From Victivallis sp. Marseille-Q1083 (GTDB lineage Bacteria > Verrucomicrobiota > Lentisphaeria > Victivallales > Victivallaceae): 64,000 nt of DNA. The translations under genes and the position numbers were made by a program. Positions within the stretch are counted from its first letter, which is position 1; each line of letters opens with the position of its first letter. The notes under the pieces are model-generated. The model was given only the letters and a program-made list of their open reading frames with translations. It did no database searches and had not been told where the DNA came from. Of the stretch, positions 44,976 to 54,155 are shown piece after piece. Where the stretch lies: the NCBI RefSeq assembly GCF_903645315.1, contig NZ_CAHJXL010000001.1, positions 1,540,001-1,604,000 on the forward strand. Direction: 5' to 3'.

Positions 44976-46076
44976 TCATACCGAGAACCGGACATGGATG
45001 ACATCGCCGTCTTCCATGACGTACTCTTTGCCTTCGATCCGCAATTTACCGGCCGCCTGGGCTTTGTTCCAGCCGCCGCATTCGACCATATCGCGGTAGG
45101 AAACCACTTCCATACGGATAAAACCGCGGCACATATCGGTGTGAATTTTGCCGGCCGCCTGCGGCGCGGCCGTGCCAGCCGTCACCGTCCAGGCACGGCT
45201 TTCCATCGGGCCGGCGGTGAAAAAGGTCAAGTAATTCAACAGCCGGTAACCGGTTTTGATCACCCGGTTCAACCCCGGTTCGGCAATGCCCAGTTCTTCC
45301 ATGAACAACGCCGCTTCTTCCGGCGGCAACTGACCGAGTTCCTCTTCCCATTTGGCGCAGACCGGCACCACCTCCATCTGATGCGAAGCGGCGGCTTCCT
45401 GCAGCGCCAGCGCCCGGGCATCGGAGGCGAAATTGTGGAACATCTTTTCATCGGTGTTGGCGCAGACGAACGCCGGCATTGCGGTCAGCAAACCGAGGTT
45501 CTTGACGATCTCCACCGTTTTGGCGTCGTTTTTATCGTATTCCGGCAACTTTCCATCGCTCAAACGGGCGATAAAATCCTTGACCAACTCCACTTCCAGC
45601 TTGATGTCCGGATCGCTGGAACGCGCCAGCTTGCGGGCCTTCTCCTGGCGCTTTTCCAGCATGTCCAGATCGGCCAGCATCAGCTCGGTCAGAATGACCT
45701 CGAGATCCTCGACCGGATCGATCCGGCCGCTGACGTGAACGACATCCGGATCGTCGAACACCCGGACGACGTGGGCGACGGCGTCGACGTTGCGGATATG
45801 GCCGAGGAACTGGTTGCCCAGTCCCTGCCCCTGGCTGGCGCCGCGCACCAAACCGGCAATGTCGATGAATTTCAAAGTCGACGGCACGATCCGGCCGGAT
45901 TTTTCCAGCTCGGCCAACACTGCCAGCCGTTCATCCGGCACCGCCACCACGCCGGTATTGGGTTCGATCGTACAGAACGGGAAGTTGGCGGCTTCGGCGC
46001 CGCCTTTGCTCAACGCATTGAACAACGTGGACTTGCCGACATTCGGCAGTCCGACGAATCCGCAGGAAAAACTCAT
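44976..46076 (-). CDS. ychF: YchF/OLA1-type ribosome-binding ATPase
   Basis: OBG-family P-loop protein that prefers ATP and binds ribosomes. Walker A G-L-P-N-V-G-K-S is at 9-16, switch region F-C-T-I-E-P-N-T-G, and D-I-A-G-L-V-R-G-A-S. The C-terminal TGS domain ends G-K-E-Y-V-M-E-D-G-D-V-I-H-V-R-F. The start at 46076 (M-S-F-S-C-G-F-V-G) has a GGAGACC site; 366 residues is standard. It appears co-transcribed with murJ. Confidence 0.95.
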   Translation of the reverse strand: MSFSCGFVGLPNVGKSTLFNALSKGGAEAANFPFCTIEPNTGVVAVPDERLAVLAELEKSGRIVPSTLKFIDIAGLVRGASQGQGLGNQFLGHIRNVDAVAHVVRVFDDPDVVHVSGRIDPVEDLEVILTELMLADLDMLEKRQEKARKLARSSDPDIKLEVELVKDFIARLSDGKLPEYDKNDAKTVEIVKNLGLLTAMPAFVCANTDEKMFHNFASDARALALQEAAASHQMEVVPVCAKWEEELGQLPPEEAALFMEELGIAEPGLNRVIKTGYRLLNYLTFFTAGPMESRAWTVTAGTAAPQAAGKIHTDMCRGFIRMEVVSYRDMVECGGWNKAQAAGKLRIEGKEYVMEDGDVIHVRFSV

Positions 46077-46151
46077 ACTGGTCTCCGGTCTCCTGATTAT
46101 CACCTGTGTCGCTTCGGCCGGCAACCGGCCGGATTACTTTCCAAGCAAAAA

Positions 46152-46174
46152 GAGCCCGCCGCAATGGCGGGCTC
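46152..46174 (-). terminator. Intrinsic terminator after the TIGR04073 gene
   Basis: GAGCCCGCC at 46152-46160 pairs with GGCGGGCTC at 46166-46174 around a 5-base loop. On the minus strand it is followed by TTTTTGC, 32 bases past the upstream gene's stop. Confidence 0.92.
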
Positions 46175-46205
46175 CACTCTAACGCTTCGTTACCGTACCG
46201 GACGC

Positions 46206-46631
46206 TCAATTGCCGGTGGCAATGGAAGTGTCCTGGAAGAAGAAATTGAACGCATTGTGTTCGCGGTCAACTACCCACGCCGGACGGATGATCGGGCCGT
46301 ATCCCCAGCCGACATCCAACTGATCCTCGGTGCAGCCCGGCAGCGGGAACGGGAAGGTAATGATATCGACGACGCCGACCACTTCGCGGGCAACGACGAA
46401 CACCGCACCCTTGAGCACACCGTAAGTCAAAGCCGGCACCGCGCCCTTTTCCTGCTGAACGTCATATGGCCGAATCAATATTTCCAGCGGCCCGAACGCC
46501 ACATTGGCGACGCCGCGACCGAGTTTGATCAGCATATCGTCGACTAAGTCATTTTCAGCCTTGGCCTGAAATGAGCAGAAGACCGTCGTCAACAACATGA
46601 CAGCCAGCAATAGTTTTGGTAAGAATTTCAT
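46206..46631 (-). CDS. TIGR04073-type putative exosortase-associated protein
   Basis: 141-residue exported protein of unknown function: signal peptide of about 26 residues ending A-K-A, then K-L-G-R-G-V-A-N-V-A-F-G-P-L-E-I, the hallmark of the family named after its association with exosortase/PEP-CTERM genomes. Further G-x-x-x-G stretches (V-L-K-G-A-V-F-V-V-A-R-E-V-V-G) suggest membrane association. The ATG at 46631 is used; a TTG just before it lacks support. Single gene with its own terminator. No exosortase is in the window. Confidence 0.75.
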   Translation of the reverse strand: MKFLPKLLLAVMLLTTVFCSFQAKAENDLVDDMLIKLGRGVANVAFGPLEILIRPYDVQQEKGAVPALTYGVLKGAVFVVAREVVGVVDIITFPFPLPGCTEDQLDVGWGYGPIIRPAWVVDREHNAFNFFFQDTSIATGN

Positions 46632-46820
46632 CAAAATCGCCCTTCTTTACTTGGTTATTGTGCTTCTGATGCGTTCCCTATATGATGCTTGGTTGAAGAA
46701 ATATAGTGTGCGTGTTTGAAAAATCAAGAAAAAAATATGCTTAAATTTTTCGGAATGGCAGAAATGTTGAAAAAATGATGTTATCTTATCGCGCCAACGC
46801 AAAAAATGAGGTTTTGTTCC

Positions 46821-47249
46821 ATGGAAAAAAGTAAAGAACGTTTCTCCGATCTCTCCTTGTTGAAGGCTTCGGAAAACCGCTACCCGACGTCGCCGGCCGA
46901 GGCGCGCCTGGAAGCGTTTCAAAATATTTATTCGGACCGCGATTACGTCATCACCTTCGACTGCCCGGAATACACGTCGCTCTGCCCGGTAACCAACCAG
47001 CCGGATTTCGGCCATATCATCGTCCGCTATGTGCCGGACAAACTGTGCGTCGAGAGCAAGTCGCTGAAACTTTATCTGTACTCGTTCCGCAATACCAACA
47101 CCTTCCACGAGGAATCGGTCAACACCATCCTCGATGCGGTCGTCAAACTCTGCAAGCCGCGTCGGGCCGAAGTCGTCGGCCATTTCCGGCCCCGCGGCGG
47201 CATCGCCATCCATGTCAAAGCCACTTACGGAGGAAAAATCGATGAATAA
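46821..47249 (+). CDS. queF: NADPH-dependent 7-cyano-7-deazaguanine reductase
   Basis: Reduces preQ0 to preQ1 in queuosine synthesis. It is the short (Bacillus-type) QueF of 142 residues, with the thioimide nucleophile C55 in S-L-C-P-V-T-N-Q-P-D-F and D62, at the same numbers as in Bacillus subtilis. The F-x-x-x-E-x-x-N motif (F-H-E-E-S-V-N) is present. The start at 46821 has GAGG nine bases upstream; the ATG at 46806 is less well placed. It overlaps argJ by eight bases. No preQ1 riboswitch was seen. Confidence 0.95.
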   Translation: MEKSKERFSDLSLLKASENRYPTSPAEARLEAFQNIYSDRDYVITFDCPEYTSLCPVTNQPDFGHIIVRYVPDKLCVESKSLKLYLYSFRNTNTFHEESVNTILDAVVKLCKPRRAEVVGHFRPRGGIAIHVKATYGGKIDE

Positions 47250-48483
47250 ATTCGCGGATCGGATCAAGGTCATTCCCAACGGTTCGGTAACCAGCCCGGC
47301 CGGCTTCCGGGCCTGCGGCGTCACCGCCGGCTTCAAGCGCAGCGGCGCGCCGGATATGGCTTTGCTCGTTTCGGATCATCCGGCCCATTTCGCCGCGGCG
47401 TTCACCAGTTGCACTTTTGCCGCCGCTCCGGTGCTGATCGACCGGGAGCGGGCCCGGACGGAATCCCGGCTCCGGGCGGTCATCATCAACAGCGGCAACG
47501 CCAACGCCTGTACCGGCGAACCCGGCTTGCGCAACGCTGAAACCACCTGCTCGATGGTCGCCGAAAAACTCGGCGTCCCGCCGCGGCAGGTGATGGCCTC
47601 TTCGACCGGCCGGATCGGCACGCAGATGCCGATGGAAACCGTCGCACGCGGCATTGAACTGGCGGTTCCGGCCCTGAATGCCGACGGCGGTCTGGCGGCG
47701 GCGGAAGCGATCATGACCACCGACACGACCCGGAAATCGGTAGCGCGGGCGTTGTCCATCGCCGGCCGGACGGTCACCATCGGAGCGATGACCAAAGGAT
47801 CCGGCATGATCGATCCGAAAATGCGCACGGTGCCGCATGCGACGATGCTCTGCTACATCACCACCGATGCGGCAGCGGACAACGCCCTGCTCAACGACCT
47901 GCTGGCGCGCGGCATCGAACAATCGTTCAACCGGATCACCGTCGACGGCGACATGAGCACCAACGATACAACGCTGCTGCTGGCGAACGGCGCCTCCGGC
48001 GTCACCATCGCGGCGGGTACGCCGGAAGCGGAACTATTCTATGCCGCGCTGGAAGAGATCATGCAGGATCTGGCCCGGCAGATGGTCATGGACGGCGAAG
48101 GCGCCACCAAATTCGTCACCGTGCTGGTTCAAAACGCCCCGGATGAAGCGGCGGCCAAGCTCTGTGCCGAAGCGATCGCCAATTCGCTGCTGTGCAAGAC
48201 GGCCTGGTTCGGCTGCGATCCGAACTGGGGGCGAATCGTCGCGGCGCTCGGTTATTCGACCGTCCCGTTCGATCCGGACAAAGTCGATGTTTTTTATGAC
48301 AGTTTCCCGGTCGTCAAGCAGGGCGGCGACGCCGGCACGGCGGAGAAAGTGCTGGCCGAAGTGCTGAAGAAACGGGAATTCACCGTCACCGTCGACCTGA
48401 ATGCCGGGACGGAAGCCTATTGGGTCTGGACCTGCGATATTTCTTATGAATATGTCAAAATCAACGCCGAATATCACACTTAA
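47242..48483 (+). CDS. argJ: Bifunctional glutamate N-acetyltransferase / amino-acid acetyltransferase
   Basis: Transfers acetyl from N-acetylornithine to glutamate; the precursor self-cleaves to alpha and beta chains before a threonine. G-N-A-N-A-C-T-G (86-92) and the cleavage Thr201 in H-A-T-M-L are visible. The segment before it is K-G-S-G-M-I-D-P-K-M-R-T-V-P-H, five residues longer than the usual K-G-S-G-M-I-x-P-N-M-A-T-M-L. The start at 47242 has GGAGG within queF; 413 residues. A terminator follows. It lies apart from argC. Confidence 0.93.
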   Translation: MNKFADRIKVIPNGSVTSPAGFRACGVTAGFKRSGAPDMALLVSDHPAHFAAAFTSCTFAAAPVLIDRERARTESRLRAVIINSGNANACTGEPGLRNAETTCSMVAEKLGVPPRQVMASSTGRIGTQMPMETVARGIELAVPALNADGGLAAAEAIMTTDTTRKSVARALSIAGRTVTIGAMTKGSGMIDPKMRTVPHATMLCYITTDAAADNALLNDLLARGIEQSFNRITVDGDMSTNDTTLLLANGASGVTIAAGTPEAELFYAALEEIMQDLARQMVMDGEGATKFVTVLVQNAPDEAAAKLCAEAIANSLLCKTAWFGCDPNWGRIVAALGYSTVPFDPDKVDVFYDSFPVVKQGGDAGTAEKVLAEVLKKREFTVTVDLNAGTEAYWVWTCDISYEYVKINAEYHT

Positions 48484-48493
48484 TTTTCCCTGA

Positions 48494-48522
48494 AATGCCG
48501 GTCAGCCCGGCATTGCTTTTTT
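48494..48522 (+). terminator. Intrinsic terminator after argJ
   Basis: AATGCCGG (48494-48501) pairs with CCGGCATT (48507-48514), 5-base loop, followed by GCTTTTTTG. Eleven bases past the argJ stop. Confidence 0.9.
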
Positions 48523-48584
48523 GATCCGGGCCGATTTACCGGGTTTGCCGCGGAAAAGGACAATCGTTTGGAAAGGAATTGCTG

Positions 48585-51392
48585 ATGCATTGGGAAGCGA
48601 AATGGATCTGGCGGCCGCAGGACAACGGCCGGGCATATAACCAGGCGGCGTTATTCAAACGTGAATTCACCGTCGAGGCGGTCGACGAAGCCAGGTTGTG
48701 CATCACCGCCGACACGTTTTACCGGCTGAAAATCAACGGCTGCTGGGTCAACGACGGTCCGGCGCGCAGCTATCCGGAGCATTACCAGTACGACCGCCTC
48801 GATGTCACGAACCTGCTGCATATCGGCGTCAATTCCATGGAAATAGTGGTACGCTATTTCGGCAGCGGCACCTTCCACCAGATTCCCCAGCGGGCCGGTT
48901 TGCTGGCACAATTGACGATCAAAGCCGCCGGGCGGCCGCTGCAGACCATCAGCACCGACGAAAGCTGGGCGGTCCGCTCCTATCCGGAACTGACCAGCCG
49001 GACCGCACAAATTTCCGTCCAGCAAGGCCCGGTCGAACGTTACGACGCCTCCGTTGTCCCGCCGCCGTGGGAACCGGCGGAAATCATCGCCGCCGCCGGC
49101 GAAGGGTGGTGGCGCAACCTGGAGGAGCGGGACTGCAAGCTATTGAGCCGCCGGGAATTCGGCTTGCGGCGTTTCGTCGGCGCCAGCCGGGTGCCGGATC
49201 ATTGCCGGGTGTTCTGCTGGTCGCCGCGGGAGGTCTACCGGCCCGGCAGCACCAGCAACAACAATGCCGACGGTTATCCGCTCGCCCTGGCGCTGGAACT
49301 GAATATGGCCGCCGGGCGCACCGTTGAATTTCTGGTGGAAAATCTGCAGGTATTCATCGACGGCCGGCCGGCAGCATCGCCGTTGTCTTTGTCCGCCGGC
49401 CGCCATTTCCTGTTGGCGGCGACCACTTGCGGCCTGTCCCATAACAAAGATTGCGCGCTGATTTTTCCGGATGACAGCGGACTGCAATTCGGCAATCCGC
49501 TCGGCCGGGCAGGCGGTTATCCGCTGGTCGTCGCGCCGCAACTGGTTCAGGAAGCGCCGGATCTGCCGTTCATGTGGGCCAACGGAGAACTCCAGGCCCG
49601 CCTGGAACGCTGCCAGGCATGGCTGGCCGATCTGGCCGGCCGGGTTTCCGATGCCGCCAGTTTGCAGGCGGTCGGCGGCGCCAACCTGTGGCAGTTGAAC
49701 GAAGCGGATTTCTTTCTCGACGACGGTTACTGGGCTGGCCGCAGCCGTCGGCCGGAACCGGTGCAACCGGCCGATGTCATTGCGCCGGACAACCTGCTCT
49801 ACCGCGACGGCGCGGCGACTGAAATTGCCGCGACACCGGACGGCACCGCCATCGAACTGCTGTACGATTTCGGCGAACAGAACTGCGGCTATTGGGAGTT
49901 CGAAGCGGATGCCGCCGCCGGGACGATCATCGATCTCTATGCGGTCGAATTCATCGCGCCGGACGGCACCATCCAGCACACCGGCAGCCATCGCAATGTG
50001 CTGCGCTATATCTGCCGGGAAGGCCGCAATGCGTTCCGCAGTTTCAAACGCCGTTCGGGCCGTTATCTGTTCGTCACCATCCGCCGGGCGGCCAGGCCGG
50101 TGAAATTCCGCTACCTCGGCCTGATCGAATCGACTTATCCGGTTCAATCCGTCGGCAGTTTTCACTGTTCCGACCAGGCGTTGAACCGGATCTGGGAAAT
50201 GTCGGCCCGGACGCTGAAGCTGTGCATGGAGGATACCTTCACCGATTGCCCGCTGTACGAGCAAACCCTCTGGGTCGGCGATGCCCGCAGCGAAGCGCTG
50301 TTCGCCTTCCCGGCCTTCGGCGCTTACGACCTGGCCCGGCGCTGTATCCGGCTGGCCGGCCGGTCGCTGGAGCGTTATCCGATCGTCGGCTGCCAGGTGC
50401 CGAGCTGCTGGGATTGTCTGTTGCCGGCCTGGAGCCTGATGTGGGGCATGTCGGTTTACGACTATTACTTTGAAACCGGCGACGCCGCGTTCTGCGCGGA
50501 AATCTGGCCGCTGGTGAAACGCAACCTCGACGGCGCCTTCCGGCAGCTTGATCCGGCCACCGGGTTGTTCGCTTCGCCGGACTGGAATATGTTCGACTGG
50601 AGTCCGACTGACAGCAACCATGCGATCGTCCTTTATTTGAGCATGTTCCTGGCCGGCGCCGTCGACGCGGCACTCGAATTGGCGGCAATCCTGCCGGATG
50701 AACCATTCACGCAGGCCTACCGGCCGAAACGGGCGGCGCTGGCGGCGGCGATCGACCGTCAGTGGGACGCCGAAAAACGCCAATGGCCGGACTATCTGGA
50801 ACAAGGCCAACCCTCGCCGGACGGAGCGGTCCACACCAGCATGCTGGCCATCCTGTACAATCTGACTACGGAGCGCAATTACCAGGCGGCCGTCGACAAT
50901 GTCATTCAACCGCGGCCGGAACTGTATCCGGTCTGTTCGCCGTTCGCCTCGCTCTATTATTATATGGCGCTGGAAAAACTGTCCCGGCCCGAGATGATTC
51001 TGGAGGCGATTTCACGGGATTACGCGCTGATGTTGAAGCTGGCGGAGAGCACCGTCTGGGAAACTTACGTCAGTCCCGGCCACGATCCGTTTCCGACCCG
51101 CAGCCATTGTCACGGCTGGTCGGCGGCGCCGTTGTATTTTCTGCCCCGTACCGTACTGGGCTTGCGGATGACGCAGCCGGGCGCCCGCGCCTTTGCCGTC
51201 AGCCCGGTCGTCACGTCCGGCATGAGCTGCGCTTCCGGTCGGCAAGCCACCATCCGCGGGCCGGTGGAGGTTCGCTGGGAACGCGCCGGAGACCGGTTGA
51301 CGATCCACGCCTCCGCGCCGGCCGGCGTCACGCTTCACTATGAACCGAACGAAACGCTCGCCGGCTTGCAGGTCGAATATAACTTCGGCTAA
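48585..51392 (+). CDS. GH78 family alpha-L-rhamnosidase
   Basis: Removes terminal alpha-L-rhamnose from glycans or glycosides. N-terminal beta domains begin with W-E-A-K-W-I-W, the usual rhamnosidase start, and include F-K-R-E-F-T-V. The (alpha/alpha)6 barrel carries E549-D-T-F-T-D-C-P-L-Y-E559 with W-V-G-D-A-R-S-E-A, corresponding to the family motif D-C-P-x-R-E-x-x-x-W-x-G-D; Tyr replaces the usual Arg before the Glu. A C-terminal beta domain closes it at 935 residues. No signal peptide. The start at 48585 has AAGGA seven bases upstream. It stands alone, with no local regulator. Confidence 0.85.
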   Translation: MHWEAKWIWRPQDNGRAYNQAALFKREFTVEAVDEARLCITADTFYRLKINGCWVNDGPARSYPEHYQYDRLDVTNLLHIGVNSMEIVVRYFGSGTFHQIPQRAGLLAQLTIKAAGRPLQTISTDESWAVRSYPELTSRTAQISVQQGPVERYDASVVPPPWEPAEIIAAAGEGWWRNLEERDCKLLSRREFGLRRFVGASRVPDHCRVFCWSPREVYRPGSTSNNNADGYPLALALELNMAAGRTVEFLVENLQVFIDGRPAASPLSLSAGRHFLLAATTCGLSHNKDCALIFPDDSGLQFGNPLGRAGGYPLVVAPQLVQEAPDLPFMWANGELQARLERCQAWLADLAGRVSDAASLQAVGGANLWQLNEADFFLDDGYWAGRSRRPEPVQPADVIAPDNLLYRDGAATEIAATPDGTAIELLYDFGEQNCGYWEFEADAAAGTIIDLYAVEFIAPDGTIQHTGSHRNVLRYICREGRNAFRSFKRRSGRYLFVTIRRAARPVKFRYLGLIESTYPVQSVGSFHCSDQALNRIWEMSARTLKLCMEDTFTDCPLYEQTLWVGDARSEALFAFPAFGAYDLARRCIRLAGRSLERYPIVGCQVPSCWDCLLPAWSLMWGMSVYDYYFETGDAAFCAEIWPLVKRNLDGAFRQLDPATGLFASPDWNMFDWSPTDSNHAIVLYLSMFLAGAVDAALELAAILPDEPFTQAYRPKRAALAAAIDRQWDAEKRQWPDYLEQGQPSPDGAVHTSMLAILYNLTTERNYQAAVDNVIQPRPELYPVCSPFASLYYYMALEKLSRPEMILEAISRDYALMLKLAESTVWETYVSPGHDPFPTRSHCHGWSAAPLYFLPRTVLGLRMTQPGARAFAVSPVVTSGMSCASGRQATIRGPVEVRWERAGDRLTIHASAPAGVTLHYEPNETLAGLQVEYNFG

Positions 51393-51417
51393 TAATGAAT
51401 TTGGTTTGACCATTAAA

Positions 51418-51445
51418 TTATTTTTCTAAAAAATTAGAAAAATAA
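51418..51445. terminator. AT-rich hairpin at the edge of the mobile island
   Basis: Perfect 12-bp inverted repeat (51418-51429 with 51434-51445) of A/T bases around AAAA. Possible weak terminator for GH78; base composition drops sharply here. Confidence 0.45.
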
Positions 51446-51534
51446 ATCATGATAGTTTTTCAATAATGATTGCTCTTTCTATTTTTTATAAAATAATTTA
51501 AAGCGTTGGTCAACTCAAAAAAGCGGAGGAAATT

Positions 51535-51930
51535 ATGGGATTAGGCATAACTGAAATTATTCTGATCTTCTTAGTCGTTTTACTTTTCTTCGGAGCCAAA
51601 CGCTTACCAGAAGTCGCTCGTTCAATGGGTAAGGCCATGAGTGAATTTAAAAAAGCCAAGGATGAAGTGTTCTCTTTTCCGACGCAAACCGACAATGAAG
51701 TTTCCAAGACAACCGGCCAACAAGTAATTGTCAAGGAAGACAGACTGACAACAGCCTCCCGGACAGATGTCGCGAAATCCCAAGCAATCGACAATTCCTT
51801 CAGGAGACTCTCCCAAACTCCCTTTTTACATCAAGGGCAAAAACGTCGGTGGATATTTTCCAATCTCCATAGCTTGCCGGTAAATCACGCCAAGGAGTTC
51901 CCGTTCGCAATATCCAGAAACGGCACTTAA
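51535..51930 (+). CDS. tatA: TatA/TatE-type twin-arginine translocase subunit with aberrant C-terminus
   Basis: Pore-forming component of the Tat export system. The N-terminus is classic: one membrane helix (I-I-L-I-F-L-V-V-L-L-F-F-G), the F-G-A-K-R-L-P hinge and an amphipathic helix (V-A-R-S-M-G-K-A-M-S-E-F-K-K-A-K). The ribosome site GGAGG lies before the ATG. Functional sequence is expected to end by about residue 90. The last 40 or so codons (from about 51808) run antisense through an IS5 transposase relict, so the native tail seems to have been replaced. No tatB or tatC is nearby. Codon use is AT-richer than the neighbours. Confidence 0.85.
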   Translation: MGLGITEIILIFLVVLLFFGAKRLPEVARSMGKAMSEFKKAKDEVFSFPTQTDNEVSKTTGQQVIVKEDRLTTASRTDVAKSQAIDNSFRRLSQTPFLHQGQKRRWIFSNLHSLPVNHAKEFPFAISRNGT

Positions 51931-52060
51931 AAATTGCCGGTGTCGCAAGCATTCCCTTCCCAAGTTCCCTTACGGGCCCAGCAGTAAAAACTCGATTTTG
52001 CCCAGGATTCATCCGATATATCATGCCGTTCGTATGCGTTCGCCATTTTTTGCAGCTTCC
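51800..52060 (-). pseudogene. Relict N-terminal half of an IS5-family transposase
   Basis: Reading across frames on the minus strand recovers S-D-E-S-W-A-K, I-E-F-L-L-L-G-P, R-H-R-Q-F-L-S-A-V and F-W-I-L-R-T-G-T-P-W-R-D-L-P-A-S-Y-G-D-W. These match the conserved start of IS5/DUF4096 transposases (W-x-x-I, L-R-T-G-x-P-W-R-D-L-P). At least three frameshifts and internal stops are present, and the DDE domain is missing. The remaining part of 51931-52231 is AT-rich with no gene. Confidence 0.72.
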
Positions 52061-52231
52061 TTTGTTTGACGTCTGCATAATATGGCACACATCTATTGAC
52101 GACACAACCTAAAATTGATTACCGATGCTCATAATAAAGGATATATTACCGCTTTTATCTTTTAAAATTAAAAATCGTTATCAATTTACACATAAAAATT
52201 TCAGCAAAAAAAATCAACAATCCATCTTTAG

Positions 52232-53812
52232 CCTGAATATTGCGTAAATTTTCAAAAACAAAGAGGCAGATTCTCGACTAACGTATTATATTGTAATATC
52301 TTACATCACAATATAACGCCGAGGTCTGCCAATGACAAAATGTAATGTTTCGATTCCGGTCTTTCAAGGTCCGAAAAGCAGAAAAATTGAATTCAATTTC
52401 GCCGGTGGAGATATCAGCAGTGACGGCGGGTTGCTTTTTGTGAAAGAATTCGACCGCAAACTCGGTTTGACCCGGCGCGCCGGTAACCTGCTGGATTCTT
52501 TTGATCTTCGACAGCCCGGAAAAGTTGAGCATTCCTATCTGAGCATGCTTCGTCAACGAGTTTTTGGTTTGGTTGCCGGCCATGAAGATCTCAATGACCA
52601 TCATGAATTGCGAACTGATCCGCTGATTCAAACTGTTGTCGGTCGTGATCGTCAACTCGCCACTCCAAGCACTTTATGTCGATTCGAAAATGGAATCGAT
52701 CGTCGTGCTTGCGTAGATTTGAGCCGATTGTTTGTCGAATTCTTTATCGAAAGTTTTTCCACGCCGCCTCGAGAATTGATTCTTGATTTCGATGCTACCG
52801 ATGACCTCACTTACGGGATGCAGGAAAATCGCTTTTTTCATGGCTATTATGACCACTATTGCTTTTTGCCGTTGTATGTTTTCTGCGGGGATCAATTGCT
52901 TGTGGCTTATTTGCGTCCATCAAAAATTGATGCGGCCAAGCATGCTTGGGCGATTCTCTCGCTACTGGTAAAGCGCTTTCGGCAGAAATGGCCGAAGGTT
53001 AAGATTATTTTCCGGGGAGACAGTGGCTTTTGTCGGCAGAAAATGCTGAACTGGTGTGATAAAAATGAGGTCAAATATATTGTCGGATTGGCGAAAAATC
53101 CACGTTTGCTGGAATTATCAAAAGATCTTCAAGTGAAAGCGGAAGCACTTTACAACGAAACACATGAAAAAGCAAAACTGTTTACTCAGTTCGAATATGC
53201 GGCAGGAACTTGGAAATACCCGCGCCGGGTGATTGCCAAAGCGGAATTCAACTCCCCCGGACCGAATAATCGTTTTATCGTCACCAATCTTGATGATGAT
53301 GGACAATATCTTTATGAAAAAGTCTATTGCGCCCGAGGTGAGATGGAAAACAGGATCAAGGAACAGCAGCTGGATCTTTTCGCTGATCGGACGAGCTGCC
53401 ATGACTTTGCGGCAAATCAATTCCGGCTTCTGCTTTCAAGTTTGGCTTATATTCTCATGGAACGGTTTCGGGCATTGTTGTTGACAGGAACTCAATTTGC
53501 CGAGGCTACCTGCGGCAGCATTCGCTTATACCTGGTGAAAATCGGTGCCATTATTCGGCGGAATACCAGAAAAATTTATGTTGCTCTTTCAAGTGCTTGT
53601 CCAAATCAGGAACTCCTCCGCTTGATCGCTGCGAAAATCATCGCTTGGGAATAAAACCTTGGAGAGCTGTCCCCGGCTCGCCGAACAACAACGGGGGAAA
53701 GGGGGAATATGCTCAATTTGCAAAAAAACGACAATATCCGACTCTGAAAATAAAAACTTCCGAATCTTCTGAACATTTCTCGACGATTCGAAAGTTTCAT
53801 GCAACATTCAGG
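52232..53812 (+). mobile_element. Complete IS1380-family insertion sequence
   Basis: 1581 bp bounded by imperfect inverted repeats: CCTGAATATTGCGTAAATTT at the left end and, read inward from 53812, CCTGAATGTTGCATGAAACT. One intact transposase fills it. The flanks are TTAG and CTAG, sharing only three bases, so there is no clean target duplication; a neighbouring rearrangement or recombination with the copy at 55.6 kb may explain this. Ends starting with CC are usual for the family. Confidence 0.85.
52332..53654 (+). CDS. IS1380-family transposase
   Basis: 440 residues, intact. DDE-type core: L-I-L-D-F-D-A-T-D-D near residue 150 (first catalytic Asp), G-H/G-Y-Y-D-H-Y-C-F-L-P-L-Y, then F-R-G-D-S-G-F-C (second Asp) and a late Glu in A-R-G-E-M-E-N-R-I-K-E-Q-Q-L-D-L-F. 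The family pattern P-L-Y-V-F-C-G-D-Q-L-L-V-A-Y-L-R-P is clear. No frameshift, so the element may be active. A shorter, broken copy on the minus strand at 55.8-56.7 kb is closely similar. Confidence 0.93.
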   Translation: MTKCNVSIPVFQGPKSRKIEFNFAGGDISSDGGLLFVKEFDRKLGLTRRAGNLLDSFDLRQPGKVEHSYLSMLRQRVFGLVAGHEDLNDHHELRTDPLIQTVVGRDRQLATPSTLCRFENGIDRRACVDLSRLFVEFFIESFSTPPRELILDFDATDDLTYGMQENRFFHGYYDHYCFLPLYVFCGDQLLVAYLRPSKIDAAKHAWAILSLLVKRFRQKWPKVKIIFRGDSGFCRQKMLNWCDKNEVKYIVGLAKNPRLLELSKDLQVKAEALYNETHEKAKLFTQFEYAAGTWKYPRRVIAKAEFNSPGPNNRFIVTNLDDDGQYLYEKVYCARGEMENRIKEQQLDLFADRTSCHDFAANQFRLLLSSLAYILMERFRALLLTGTQFAEATCGSIRLYLVKIGAIIRRNTRKIYVALSSACPNQELLRLIAAKIIAWE

Positions 53813-54091
53813 CTAGTCGGGATCGGCATAGGCGGCTCAATTGCGGCAACTGCCGCTTGGCAGAACAATCACCCTAGATTGAAGAAAATCATCACCATCA
53901 ATACGCCATATGAACTGGAACAACCAGAGCAATATTTGGATGCCACTCGAGGAGATAGCCAAATTCCCCTGACTATGTATGTGACAGATCCAGCTTTGGC
54001 TCCACCATCTGAACGACCTTACCTCATAGTCAAGCCATTTTTGGAGTGGTTGCCAATGATTACTGAGGCTGTGTCACAATTGTCAAATTAA
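53813..54091 (+). pseudogene. C-terminal fragment of a possible alpha/beta-hydrolase
   Basis: Immediately outside the IS1380 end the frame reads L-V-G-I-G-I-G-G-S-I-A-A-T-A-A-W, resembling a nucleophile-elbow region, then K-K-I-I-T-I-N-T-P-Y-E-L and a stop at 54091. There is no start, and no matching N-terminal part lies on the other side of the IS, so the rest has been lost. Family assignment is weak. Confidence 0.4.
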
Positions 54092-54155
54092 TTTATTGCC
54101 CCGAACTTTAATCAACTTGTATAACAGAATAGCCTTGGCATTATAACGCTAACCT

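Noticed and set aside
46635-46820. preQ1 riboswitch before queF
   Set aside because: The gap lacks the short hairpin and A-rich tail of preQ1-I, and no class II pattern was seen.
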